NCBI GenBank assembly: GCA_031430435.1
Contig: JANPBM010000073.1
Span: 20,836-84,835, forward strand
Direction: 5' to 3'
Origin: JANNVK01 sp031430435
GTDB taxonomy: Bacteria > Acidobacteriota > Blastocatellia > Pyrinomonadales > Pyrinomonadaceae
DNA length: 64,000 bases
Each line of letters starts with the position of its first letter. The stretch's first letter is position 1. The notes below the pieces were generated by a model. It saw nothing but the letters and a program-made list of their open reading frames with translations, was not told the origin of the DNA and did not search any database. A program made the translations under genes and the position numbers. This document shows, piece by piece, positions 8,463 to 16,593 of the stretch.

Positions 8463-11018
8463 ATGTTCAAAAAATCTATATTGAGTATTTTAATCGGGTT
8501 AATTTTGGCAACGACGAGTTTTGCCGAAGGCGAATTTCAAATTTTCAAGCCTTCAAATATCACACAATCTTTGTACTTAAATATTTGGGACGACGATTTT
8601 CAGTTAGGCGCCAAGGCATACGACGCGGGCGATTACGAACTGGCGGTTTTTTATTACACAAGGTATTTGAAAAGCTATCCGAATGAAGTAAATGCTTATT
8701 TTAATCGCGGATTGGCGTACAATTTTTTGAAAAAATATGAAGCGGCTTTGGCTGATTTCGGCAAGGCGATTGAAATGAATCCGCAGTATTGGCAAGCATA
8801 TTCGAGTCGCGGTTATGCGTATATCGGTCAAAAACAATTTGAATCGGCAGTGCGCGAATACACGCAGGCGATTAAAATAAACCCGAATGAAAGCATTGCC
8901 TACAAAGGTCGAGCCATTGCCTATCAGGCTTTGGGCGAAACAGCCTTAGCGAGTGCGGATAACCTGAGAGGAGACGAGATTGTCGCCCAAAAAGCCAATC
9001 CGACAAATACTCCGCCGCCGAATACCAAGCCGCCCGGCGGGGTTGAATCCAATCCGGACGGTGACGAAGATTTTAAGTCGGGAACGAAAATGCTCGACGA
9101 AAAAAATTATGAACAGGCGATTTTATATTTCACCCGATATTTGAACAAATACCCGAACGATAAAATCGGCTATGTCAATCGCGGAATAGCTTACGGCAGT
9201 TCAGGCAAATATGAACAAGCGGTTGCCGATTACACAAAAGCCGTCAGCCTTGATTCTCAATATGTGTCGGCGTATCTCGGTCGCGGTTTTATCTATATTG
9301 TTGCAGAAAAGTTCGAATCAGCTCTGCGCGACTTAAATACGGCTGTCAAATTAGACCCGAACAACAAACTTGCCTACCGATTTCGGGCGTTGCTTTATAA
9401 AAAAATCGGGGAAAATAATTTAGCCGAAGCAGATTCAGCCAAAGCCGAAGAACTTGAAACCGGTGTCAAAAAAACACCGCCGGCAGGTTCGGGGCAAACT
9501 GCCGTAACGCCCGAAGAAGCGCTGAAAGCAGGCTATAAAGCGTATGAAGCCGAAAATTATGAGTCGGCGGTTTCGTCCTTTACAAAGTATTTAAACAAAT
9601 ATCCGAACGACAAAGAAGTTTATTATTTCAGAGGATTAGCCAATCGCCGGTTGAACAATCTCGATTGGGCGATCGCCGATTACAATAAAGCAGTCGAACT
9701 CGATCCGAACTTTACCGATGTTTACGTCAGTCGCGGCTATGTTTTTGCCCTCCAAAAGAAATACGATTCGGCGATTCGTGATTACACGACCGCCATCAAA
9801 CTCAGTCCGAACGAAAAACAAGCCTACATCAATCGTTCCGTTGCTTACAGAGAATCGGGCAAAACTAAAGCTGCCGATGAAGACAGTGCCAAGGTTGCAT
9901 TGCTTGAAAAAGCGGAAAGCGAGAGTAAACTGACAAAACTTGTGCCGATGTCGCCGAATTCAAAGGGAATCAGTTGGACTCCGGTAGTTGAAATGGATAA
10001 GCAAATCTTTCCGTCCTACTTTTTAGCGAGAGCGTCAATTCCGATTCAAGAAGTCAGAACGGAATCTGTCATCGGCGATAATAACGGGATTTTGGGTTTG
10101 CACATCGTTAATCCCAAAAAGGACAGCAATATAAAAATCGGCGTTGAACTCGATCCCGTTATCGGTTATCAAGAATACGAAACCACGTTATCGACCAAAG
10201 ATACGCGATACCGAGTTTTTCCGAAAATTGTTTGGAACTGGGAAGCCTTAAAGCGTTACAAAAAACCTTCGCCGGCGAATGCTACTTTTACGCTGTATAT
10301 CAATGGCGAATTAGTTGAAAAAAGAACGGTCGTGGTCAGAATCCGCTCGATTAACGAAGCAGTTTTTTCCTATCGATTCCTCGATAACGACAACTGGGGA
10401 AACACCAGCGAAATGTTTGCCGCGTATGTCAATGAAGACCACGAATGGATTGACCAACTTTTGAAAGAAGCTCTCGACACCAGATTGGTTAATTCGTTTT
10501 CGGGTTATCAAGGCGGTCCGAAAGAAGTCGAGAATCAAATTTTCGCCATTTGGTTTATTTTGCAAAGACGCGGATTTAAATACAGCAGTATCACGGATAC
10601 TTCATCGACCGCCAATATGGTCAACAGCCAATATGTGCGGCTGTTTGAAGAATCCATCAAGGTTTCGCAAGCCAATTGTGTCGATGGTTCTGTCTTGCTC
10701 GCCTCTATTTTGAAAAAAATCGGTATCAGAGTCGGGCTTGTGCTTATTCCGGGACATTGTTTTTTGGTTTTTGATATGAACGGAAAAGGCGATTTATGGG
10801 GATTTGAAACTACTGTCATCGGGACGGTCGATTTCAGAGATTACGAGGCAAAATCAATCGGAGACATTTCTCATAAATCATTTATCCAAGCGTTAGAAGC
10901 AGGCGACAAACGGTTTCGAGACAGTCTTCCCGCCATCAATGCCAAAAAAGACCCGCGATATCAACTGATTGACATCGACAAAGCGCGACAAAACGGTATC
11001 AATCCGATTGCTTGGTAA
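8463..11018 (+). CDS. Exported three-module TPR protein with transglutaminase-like domain
   Basis: An 851-residue exported protein; the signal peptide ends near SFAEG (residue 21). Three similar TPR modules of about 130 residues (about 43-176, 203-333, 353-480) each repeat the order of a disordered start, FTRYLNKYPND, YFRGLAN-like and DYTKAVELDP-like motifs; proline-rich linkers (NTPPPNTKPPGG and KKTPPAGSG) separate the first two junctions. A beta-rich domain follows (about 500-620). The C-terminal part contains NCVDGSVLLAS with Cys739 and PGHCFLVFD with His765, the Cys-His pair of a transglutaminase-like cysteine peptidase, then a likely acidic third residue in WGFETT. The three modules look like internal duplications. 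GAGG lies 10 bases before the ATG. The ECF sigma gene follows 93 bases later. Confidence 0.85.
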   Translation: MFKKSILSILIGLILATTSFAEGEFQIFKPSNITQSLYLNIWDDDFQLGAKAYDAGDYELAVFYYTRYLKSYPNEVNAYFNRGLAYNFLKKYEAALADFGKAIEMNPQYWQAYSSRGYAYIGQKQFESAVREYTQAIKINPNESIAYKGRAIAYQALGETALASADNLRGDEIVAQKANPTNTPPPNTKPPGGVESNPDGDEDFKSGTKMLDEKNYEQAILYFTRYLNKYPNDKIGYVNRGIAYGSSGKYEQAVADYTKAVSLDSQYVSAYLGRGFIYIVAEKFESALRDLNTAVKLDPNNKLAYRFRALLYKKIGENNLAEADSAKAEELETGVKKTPPAGSGQTAVTPEEALKAGYKAYEAENYESAVSSFTKYLNKYPNDKEVYYFRGLANRRLNNLDWAIADYNKAVELDPNFTDVYVSRGYVFALQKKYDSAIRDYTTAIKLSPNEKQAYINRSVAYRESGKTKAADEDSAKVALLEKAESESKLTKLVPMSPNSKGISWTPVVEMDKQIFPSYFLARASIPIQEVRTESVIGDNNGILGLHIVNPKKDSNIKIGVELDPVIGYQEYETTLSTKDTRYRVFPKIVWNWEALKRYKKPSPANATFTLYINGELVEKRTVVVRIRSINEAVFSYRFLDNDNWGNTSEMFAAYVNEDHEWIDQLLKEALDTRLVNSFSGYQGGPKEVENQIFAIWFILQRRGFKYSSITDTSSTANMVNSQYVRLFEESIKVSQANCVDGSVLLASILKKIGIRVGLVLIPGHCFLVFDMNGKGDLWGFETTVIGTVDFRDYEAKSIGDISHKSFIQALEAGDKRFRDSLPAINAKKDPRYQLIDIDKARQNGINPIAW

Positions 11019-11111
11019 TTATTCGGCTTGAACCGAGTTAAAAGGTTTAAGCCGCAACATAATTTTAAGAATAATTATGAGAAGATATGTAATTTTAACG
11101 CCGATAATCTT

Positions 11112-11684
11112 ATGAAAGAACGCGAATCAGAGGGGATAGCGGAACGGCAATTAGCCATTGTCGCTAAACTCAGAAATATAGCTTTGCAACAAATGCGAAA
11201 AACCGGTTATTCGGCTCAATTTTATACGTTGCAAAAAACAGAGGTTGCGGATGAGATTTTTGAAGATAAATCGGTGATCGATAAGTTTAATAAACTGTTT
11301 TCGCCCGAAGTCGCCGAGCCGAATCCGTTGGACGCAGAAGAATTTATCAAATTTTGCACGATTAAAATAAAGCATAATTTGATTGATTATATGCGAAAAA
11401 AATTTGCCGAAAAACGCGGCGGCAACTTTCGGTTTGTTTCGCTCGATGATTCGTTTGATATTTTTTCGGCTTTAGACTTAAAAGCGAGTCAAATCGAACA
11501 TTTGAACGAGGCTTTGGAAAAATTTGAAGCCGAATCCGAATTTCACGCAAAAATAATCGAGTACAAATACTTTCTCGGCATGAAAAATAAAGAAATAGCC
11601 GGACGGTTAAATATTTCACTTTCAAAAGTCGAAAAAGATGCGCATTACGCCGTCGCGTGGCTGAAACGCGAATTGTCGAATTAA
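11112..11684 (+). CDS. ECF-type RNA polymerase sigma factor
   Basis: A 190-residue sigma-70 family protein. Region 2-like residues include the run EFIKFCTIKIKHNLIDYMRKKF, and region 4 the helix-turn-helix KNKEIAGRLNISLSKVEKDAHYA near the C-terminus. This resembles the large ECF group of Acidobacteriota (SigG-like, Sigma70_ECF). An open frame extends 28 codons upstream, but the ATG at 11112 begins the conserved part. It converges on a receptor-type Ser/Thr kinase (stop to stop about 112 bases). Such sigma factors are often paired with kinases that control them, so the two may form one signalling unit. Overlong spacing between regions 2 and 4 suggests a divergent member. Confidence 0.8.
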   Translation: MKERESEGIAERQLAIVAKLRNIALQQMRKTGYSAQFYTLQKTEVADEIFEDKSVIDKFNKLFSPEVAEPNPLDAEEFIKFCTIKIKHNLIDYMRKKFAEKRGGNFRFVSLDDSFDIFSALDLKASQIEHLNEALEKFEAESEFHAKIIEYKYFLGMKNKEIAGRLNISLSKVEKDAHYAVAWLKRELSN

Positions 11685-11796
11685 AGTTATGAAAGGTTAG
11701 TTAATGCAGAAACACGCGCGAAGTAAATGTACTTTTTCGCCTTTACTGCGGGCGGGCTTTTTGCATATTAAAAAACTCTTTAAATTGGCTTTGGGA

Positions 11797-14076
11797 TTAC
11801 TTGAAATCATGTTCGCGCAAATGTGAAAGTCCGATTAAATGTTCCGATTCACCAAACTTAAATCCTTTGTATTCTTTTTCAATCGAAAGGTTTTCCAGCC
11901 ATTTTGCGGCTGTCGCTTTTTGCCAAAGACTTCCGTTCGGAAAGGCTTCGACCGTGGCAATTATTGACCACGGAATCGAAAAGCGGATTGTTCTGTCCAT
12001 AATGCCGCCGTCGGCGGTATTGTTTGTGCAACGTCCGTCAACTTTATATTCCAAAGGAATGTCGGGCATCACGCTCAAATTATCGAGCCATTCGGAATCT
12101 ATTGCTCTGAGTTCTTCGGTCAAATTCGGAATCTGCAAATTTGCGTCAGCCGCCGTATGAAGCATTAAAATTATTGTTCCGTCGAGTCCGGCGGACGGAG
12201 TTTGAGTGATTTCCGGTTGATTCGGGCAATCGTTCCAAAGAAAATTACCGGTTTTCTTTTGGCGGGTTTTGAGAATCCAGCCGACACCTTTGTTTACCGC
12301 ATTTTGCGCTTTTTCCCGATAATTCGGGCTGATTAAATTATGCCGAAGCTGTTCGGTTAATCCCCAAAGAATTATCGAAGTCGGATAAGTCAGCGCATTT
12401 TGCGAATCGCCGGGATACGGATAGCCGGGAAACCAGCCTTCGGGCGATTGGTTTTTTAAAATAAATTCAAGTTGTTTGTCGGAAAGCGGTTTGCCCAAAT
12501 CTTTTTTGGCAAGCATTATCCAACCCGAAATAATCAACTTACAATCGGTTTTTTCCTCTTTCCAGCAACCTTCGGCAGTCTGAGTTTTATTCAAAACCGC
12601 GTCAATCCGATCGGCTTCAAGCGGATGACCGATGCTCGCCAGAGAAACAATAAACCCTGAAAATGTCCAGATATTAGTTTTAAACGAGTCGTCATTCCCT
12701 CTTTCAAATCCGACCAAATACTCGTTAAATTCAGTCAAAGTTTTTTCTTTTGCGGCGTTGATTGAATTATCCAACTCTTTTTTGCGTGAACCGCTCAGAT
12801 CGATTCGGTTATTGTTTGCCGAAATTTCAAGCCGAAGCCGGTACGGAATTGTGGATAAAGTTTTGCTTTGAGAAAAGGCGAAAAACAAAATTATCAGACT
12901 TGAAAACGTCACAACCGTCCATTTGGGCGAAAGCCGGCGGAATCTGCGCGCAGAGTTTTTGTATAAAATAACGAACGCCGATTTTATTTGTTTGAAAAAC
13001 GAATCTTCGCTCAAAAAGTCTTCTATCGCCAGTTCAAATCGACTGATGTTTCGGTATCGGTTTTGTCGCTTTTTGCTGATTGCTTTTTGCACAATCTCAT
13101 CTAAATTATTGGACAGATTATTTTTCAACTCCGACATTGTCCGGCAATCGCGTTCAACCATCAATCGTTCTCGTTGAGTTTCATCGGGAATTTTTGTGAC
13201 AGATTTTTTGAGAGTCAACGGAACAACTTTTTCCAAAGTCGAAATCAAATTCGGATACGACTCGCTTTCGTTCAATTCAATCGGTAATTGTCCGGTTAAA
13301 AGTTCATACAAAACTACGCCGAGCGAGTAAATATCGGTTGTCTCCGAGAGATTCTTTTCGCCTCTGATTTGCTCCGGACTCGCATAATTCGGCGTAAAAG
13401 CGTTTTGGAAAAACGTAGTCCGGTTTTTTCCGACGATAAACGACCCGTATTTTGAAGCAATTCCGAAATCTATAACCTTCGGCGTTCCGTTTGAATCGAC
13501 AATGATATTATTCGGCTTGATGTCGCAATGAATAAAACCTTTGCTGTGCGAATAACCGATTGCGTCCAAAATTTGTCGAAAAAAAGCCAGCCGTTCACTG
13601 ATCGACAATCTGTTTTTGTTGCAATGTTCGGTCAAAGACAAACCATCGACATATTCCATCACGAAAAAAGGTTTTCCTTTTTCACTCGTCCCGATGTCGA
13701 GAAAACGAGCGATGTTCGGATGTTCCAACTCGGCTAAAGTCTTTATCTCCGTGAGAAAGTTTTTGATATTTTTCGGTTCTAATTTGAGTGCGGGATTGAT
13801 GGTTTTGAGAGCGACTTTTTTGGTGAAAATTTCTGTCCCGAAAGTTTCGGTCAAACTCGCCGAAAAGACGATGCCCATTCCGCCTTTACCGATTTGTTTG
13901 ACAATTTCATACTTTCCGAAAGTATCGTCGGCAAGATTTTCCTCATCGGGAAACAGTCGCATAATATTGTCGAACAAAACTTTATCGGCGGCGCATTTAT
14001 CTGAAATAAATTTACTTCGCTCTTCCGCATCTTGAATGTCAAAGGCTTCATAATAAATTTCATATTCTTTATTCAT
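11797..14076 (-). CDS. Transmembrane Ser/Thr kinase with terpenoid-cyclase-like C-terminal domain
   Basis: A 759-residue receptor-type kinase. The cytoplasmic Hanks-type kinase domain spans about 55-355, with the glycine loop GKGGMG (63-68), Lys91 in VALKTI, catalytic loop HCDIKPNN (183-190), DFG at 203-205 and the activation segment YASPEQI. The usual Arg of HRD is Cys, so this is a non-RD kinase. One transmembrane helix (386-402) leads to an exported region of about 350 residues. That region has repeats such as GCWKEE, SPEGWFPGY and AVNKGVGWIL that resemble the alpha/alpha toroid of squalene/terpenoid cyclases and prenyltransferase beta subunits. A ligand-sensing role for that toroid is inference. 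The neighbouring gene on the other strand is an ECF sigma factor. Confidence 0.88.
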   Translation of the reverse strand: MNKEYEIYYEAFDIQDAEERSKFISDKCAADKVLFDNIMRLFPDEENLADDTFGKYEIVKQIGKGGMGIVFSASLTETFGTEIFTKKVALKTINPALKLEPKNIKNFLTEIKTLAELEHPNIARFLDIGTSEKGKPFFVMEYVDGLSLTEHCNKNRLSISERLAFFRQILDAIGYSHSKGFIHCDIKPNNIIVDSNGTPKVIDFGIASKYGSFIVGKNRTTFFQNAFTPNYASPEQIRGEKNLSETTDIYSLGVVLYELLTGQLPIELNESESYPNLISTLEKVVPLTLKKSVTKIPDETQRERLMVERDCRTMSELKNNLSNNLDEIVQKAISKKRQNRYRNISRFELAIEDFLSEDSFFKQIKSAFVILYKNSARRFRRLSPKWTVVTFSSLIILFFAFSQSKTLSTIPYRLRLEISANNNRIDLSGSRKKELDNSINAAKEKTLTEFNEYLVGFERGNDDSFKTNIWTFSGFIVSLASIGHPLEADRIDAVLNKTQTAEGCWKEEKTDCKLIISGWIMLAKKDLGKPLSDKQLEFILKNQSPEGWFPGYPYPGDSQNALTYPTSIILWGLTEQLRHNLISPNYREKAQNAVNKGVGWILKTRQKKTGNFLWNDCPNQPEITQTPSAGLDGTIILMLHTAADANLQIPNLTEELRAIDSEWLDNLSVMPDIPLEYKVDGRCTNNTADGGIMDRTIRFSIPWSIIATVEAFPNGSLWQKATAAKWLENLSIEKEYKGFKFGESEHLIGLSHLREHDFK

Positions 14077-14250
14077 AACTGTTCGGCGATTTTTTTTACG
14101 ATAATAACCGACTGTAAGTTTACCGTATTAAAAAATTATAGCAAAAAAATAATTTCAACTTTACGGTTTTCAACGGATTTTTACGTTAGTTACAATAGAA
14201 CGGAAATTAAATTTCGCACAAGTATTTATTCAAAGCAAAAAGGACAAAAA

Positions 14251-14835
14251 ATGACGACGAATTTTTTATATCGCAAAATATCAGTATTTTTATATTTAGT
14301 AATAGTTGGAGCAACGGCGTTGGCGATGGAAACAAAAGCCCAAAATGCTCCGACCTTGACCGCCGAAAACATCAGCCGAAGAGTTTTGAAATTGGTTAAA
14401 AATGTTCGCAAACTAAAAGATATTTCGGCAAAAAGCATCAAAAAAAGCATGGGAATTAAAGTAATTTTGAACTCCGAAGACAAAAATATTTACGGTTTCA
14501 GCGGGAAAATCAGCGATTCGGATTGGTTTTACTCTCTGATTTCCCTTTCGGAGACCAAAGGCGGAACACCGCATCGGCTCGAATTTTCATTCGGTGAACC
14601 AACCGGTAATTATCCCGATATGAAACCGGTTTGCAGTGTAGATTTTGAAAATTACCAAAAAGAATTAACCGCTGCGGGCTTTTCGGTTACGCCGTATTAT
14701 GGTGAACACAACCGATTGCTGTGGCATAATTTTTTGCGAAATAACGTTTCTGTCCAAATTACGGCGAACGGCGAAAGTGCGGAAAATATTCAACAAAAAT
14801 GCGTCCGAATGTTGATATTAGAAGTAACCGATTGA
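14251..14835 (+). CDS. Exported hypothetical protein
   Basis: A 194-residue protein with a signal peptide ending near TKAQN (residue 30). The mature part is mixed alpha/beta and contains two cysteines (KPVCSVDF and QQKCVRML) that could form a disulfide. I recognise no family. An open frame extends 73 codons further up to 14032, but that part overlaps the start of the divergent kinase gene and lacks a sensible N-terminus; AGGAC lies 5 bases before ATG 14251. The stop codon overlaps the start of the next, frameshifted gene (TGATG), so the two are probably translated together. It stands divergent from the kinase, 174 bases away. Confidence 0.6.
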   Translation: MTTNFLYRKISVFLYLVIVGATALAMETKAQNAPTLTAENISRRVLKLVKNVRKLKDISAKSIKKSMGIKVILNSEDKNIYGFSGKISDSDWFYSLISLSETKGGTPHRLEFSFGEPTGNYPDMKPVCSVDFENYQKELTAAGFSVTPYYGEHNRLLWHNFLRNNVSVQITANGESAENIQQKCVRMLILEVTD

Positions 14836-15213
14836 TGAATATGAACCCGAATGATGATTTTAATTGCGCTGTTGTTAAACTTAGCGAAAGCGGTAACGCC
14901 GAGTTAAACTGAAGTAACCCGATCCGGGTTTGAAACGGTTACGGACAGCGAGTGGAAATTTGCTTTTCGCGGAATAAAACCCGGCAAATACTTTGTGCGA
15001 ATAGTTTTTAATTTTTCGTATCGGGACAGCAACCGAATTTACACGGGTTCGGACGTGAAAGAAGAAGGCAACCGATATTACTACAACGATGAATTTATCG
15101 CGGAGGAATTTTTTGAAATCGGCAAAGACGGCGATCAAAAATACATTACGCTCAAAAATAAATTGCTCGTAACTTGTTTTAATCGGCGGTATGGCGAAGG
15201 CGGAACAACCTGA
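14835..15213 (+). pseudogene. Frameshifted small gene (about 125 codons)
   Basis: Reading starts at ATG 14835, overlapping the stop of the gene before, and runs 25 codons to a TGA at 14910. A second frame, open from 14908 to 15213, continues with a protein-like sequence (SGFETVTDSEW, GIKPGKYFVRIVFNF, LLVTCFNRRYGEGG). Removing one A from the AAA at 14906-14908 joins the two as AELTEVTRSG without a break. The joined product would have about 125 residues and a beta-rich, carboxypeptidase-regulatory-like character (GKYFVRI). So this looks like a recent single-base insertion, or a programmed or sequencing frameshift. It has no signal peptide. Its stop is 10 bases from that of the convergent lpxB. 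Confidence 0.6.
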
Positions 15214-15223
15214 CGGTTTCTTT

Positions 15224-16405
15224 TTACTTTTTAATTCTCTGTTGCGGGTTCAATAATTCGACGATATATTTTGCCGCAAGTTCTGCCGTTCCGCCTTCGC
15301 CGAGTGATTTTTTTACTTCGCCAAGCCGTTTTCGCATCGTTAAATTCGGCTCCGGTTCAATCAAGCGAAACAATTCCGTTGCCAAAGTTTCCGCATCGAA
15401 ATCGGCGTGAATCAATTCTTTTGCCAAACGTTCACCCGCAATTAAATTTACCAACCCGAAATGTTCGGTGTCGATTAACGGTCGAAAAACTCGCCAATTA
15501 AACTCCGAAGTTTTATAAACAACCACCAACGGCGTGCCGATAATTGCTGTTTCCAATGTCGCCGTACCGCTCGTCACGGCTGCCGCATCCGAGGCGTGCA
15601 AGGCTTCGAAAGTTTCGTTGCGGACAACCGATAATTTTTTCGGCAAGGCTCCCGCTTTTTGTTTCGCGGCTTCAATTTCGGACATCGGGCGAGTTTCCGC
15701 CGATGCCACCACAAACTGTAAATCGTTATTTTGCAACGACATCAACGAAGCTGTTTCCAACAAAATCGGTAATATCCGTTCGACTTCCAAGCGGCGACTT
15801 CCCGCCAACAAGGAAATTATCGGCTTGTTCGGATCAAGGTTGTGTTTCGCGCAAAACTCGGCTTTCGTCAGTTTCGATTTTACTTCGCCCGCGAGCGGAT
15901 TCCCGACAAATTCAACCTGACCGACATTATGCGCGGCGTAAAAATCTTTTTCAAACGGCAGAATTGTCAACAGTAAATCAACGTCGCGTTTGATGCCGCG
16001 AACGCGATATTTACGCCACGCCCAAAGTTGCGGCGAAATATAATAAACGACTTTTAAGCCCGCTTTTTTTAACGATTTGGCGAGCTTCAAATTGAATTCG
16101 GGAAAATCGACTAAAATTACGACATCGGGTTTTCGTTCGACGGCAGTTTTTTTGAGCGTTTGAAAAGCCCGCCGAAACATCGGAATATTTCGCAATATTT
16201 CGGGCAACCCGACAACCGCAAAATTATCTGCGTCAATAATTGTTTCAACGTTTGCCCGTCGCAATTTTTCGCGCGTCGAGCCGAAAAACTCCATGTTCGG
16301 TTGATGTCGGCGCAATGCCGCGACCAACAACGCGGCGTGTGAATCGCCCGAAGCCTCGCCGACCACAATCATTATTTTATAGTTTTTTTTCAATCTTTCA
16401 GCCAA
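15224..16405 (-). CDS. lpxB: Lipid-A-disaccharide synthase LpxB
   Basis: Membrane-associated glycosyltransferase (GT19) that joins UDP-2,3-diacylglucosamine and lipid X to give the lipid A disaccharide. The protein has 393 residues, the family's usual size. Conserved segments include GEASGDSHAA near the N-terminus, VGLPEIL, LVDFPEFN, YYISPQLWAWR, FVGNPL, LLAGSR and TSGTATLE. The start shown is a TTG; an ATG at 16372 (IMIVVGEASG) is the alternative and would shorten it by 11 residues. Neither has a strong ribosome binding site. It is not near lpxA, lpxC or lpxD, so it appears to be a single-gene unit facing away from the secreted repeat protein. Confidence 0.96.
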   Translation of the reverse strand: MAERLKKNYKIMIVVGEASGDSHAALLVAALRRHQPNMEFFGSTREKLRRANVETIIDADNFAVVGLPEILRNIPMFRRAFQTLKKTAVERKPDVVILVDFPEFNLKLAKSLKKAGLKVVYYISPQLWAWRKYRVRGIKRDVDLLLTILPFEKDFYAAHNVGQVEFVGNPLAGEVKSKLTKAEFCAKHNLDPNKPIISLLAGSRRLEVERILPILLETASLMSLQNNDLQFVVASAETRPMSEIEAAKQKAGALPKKLSVVRNETFEALHASDAAAVTSGTATLETAIIGTPLVVVYKTSEFNWRVFRPLIDTEHFGLVNLIAGERLAKELIHADFDAETLATELFRLIEPEPNLTMRKRLGEVKKSLGEGGTAELAAKYIVELLNPQQRIKK

Positions 16406-16593
16406 CCTTTTTTTAAGTCCGGAGCATCAAATAACAGGTTATTACAACCGAGTTTAATTCAAAACCAAACTAACTGCTTGCGTTAGGTCGAATTTACGCT
16501 TAAAATTCAACTTTTGTATTTGCTTTGAATTTAATTGATCGAATGTAATTTTTCAGCCCTCAATTAAGTTTCAACCAATTTGGAGGACGTTCC

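Noticed and set aside
11722..11765. Terminator between the ECF sigma gene and the kinase
   Set aside because: AGTAAA/TTTACT is a weak 6-bp stem and the GC-rich part does not pair well, so it is not listed as a feature.
15544..15993. Plus-strand 149-codon frame within lpxB
   Set aside because: Arginine- and serine-rich shadow of a clearly identified minus-strand gene.
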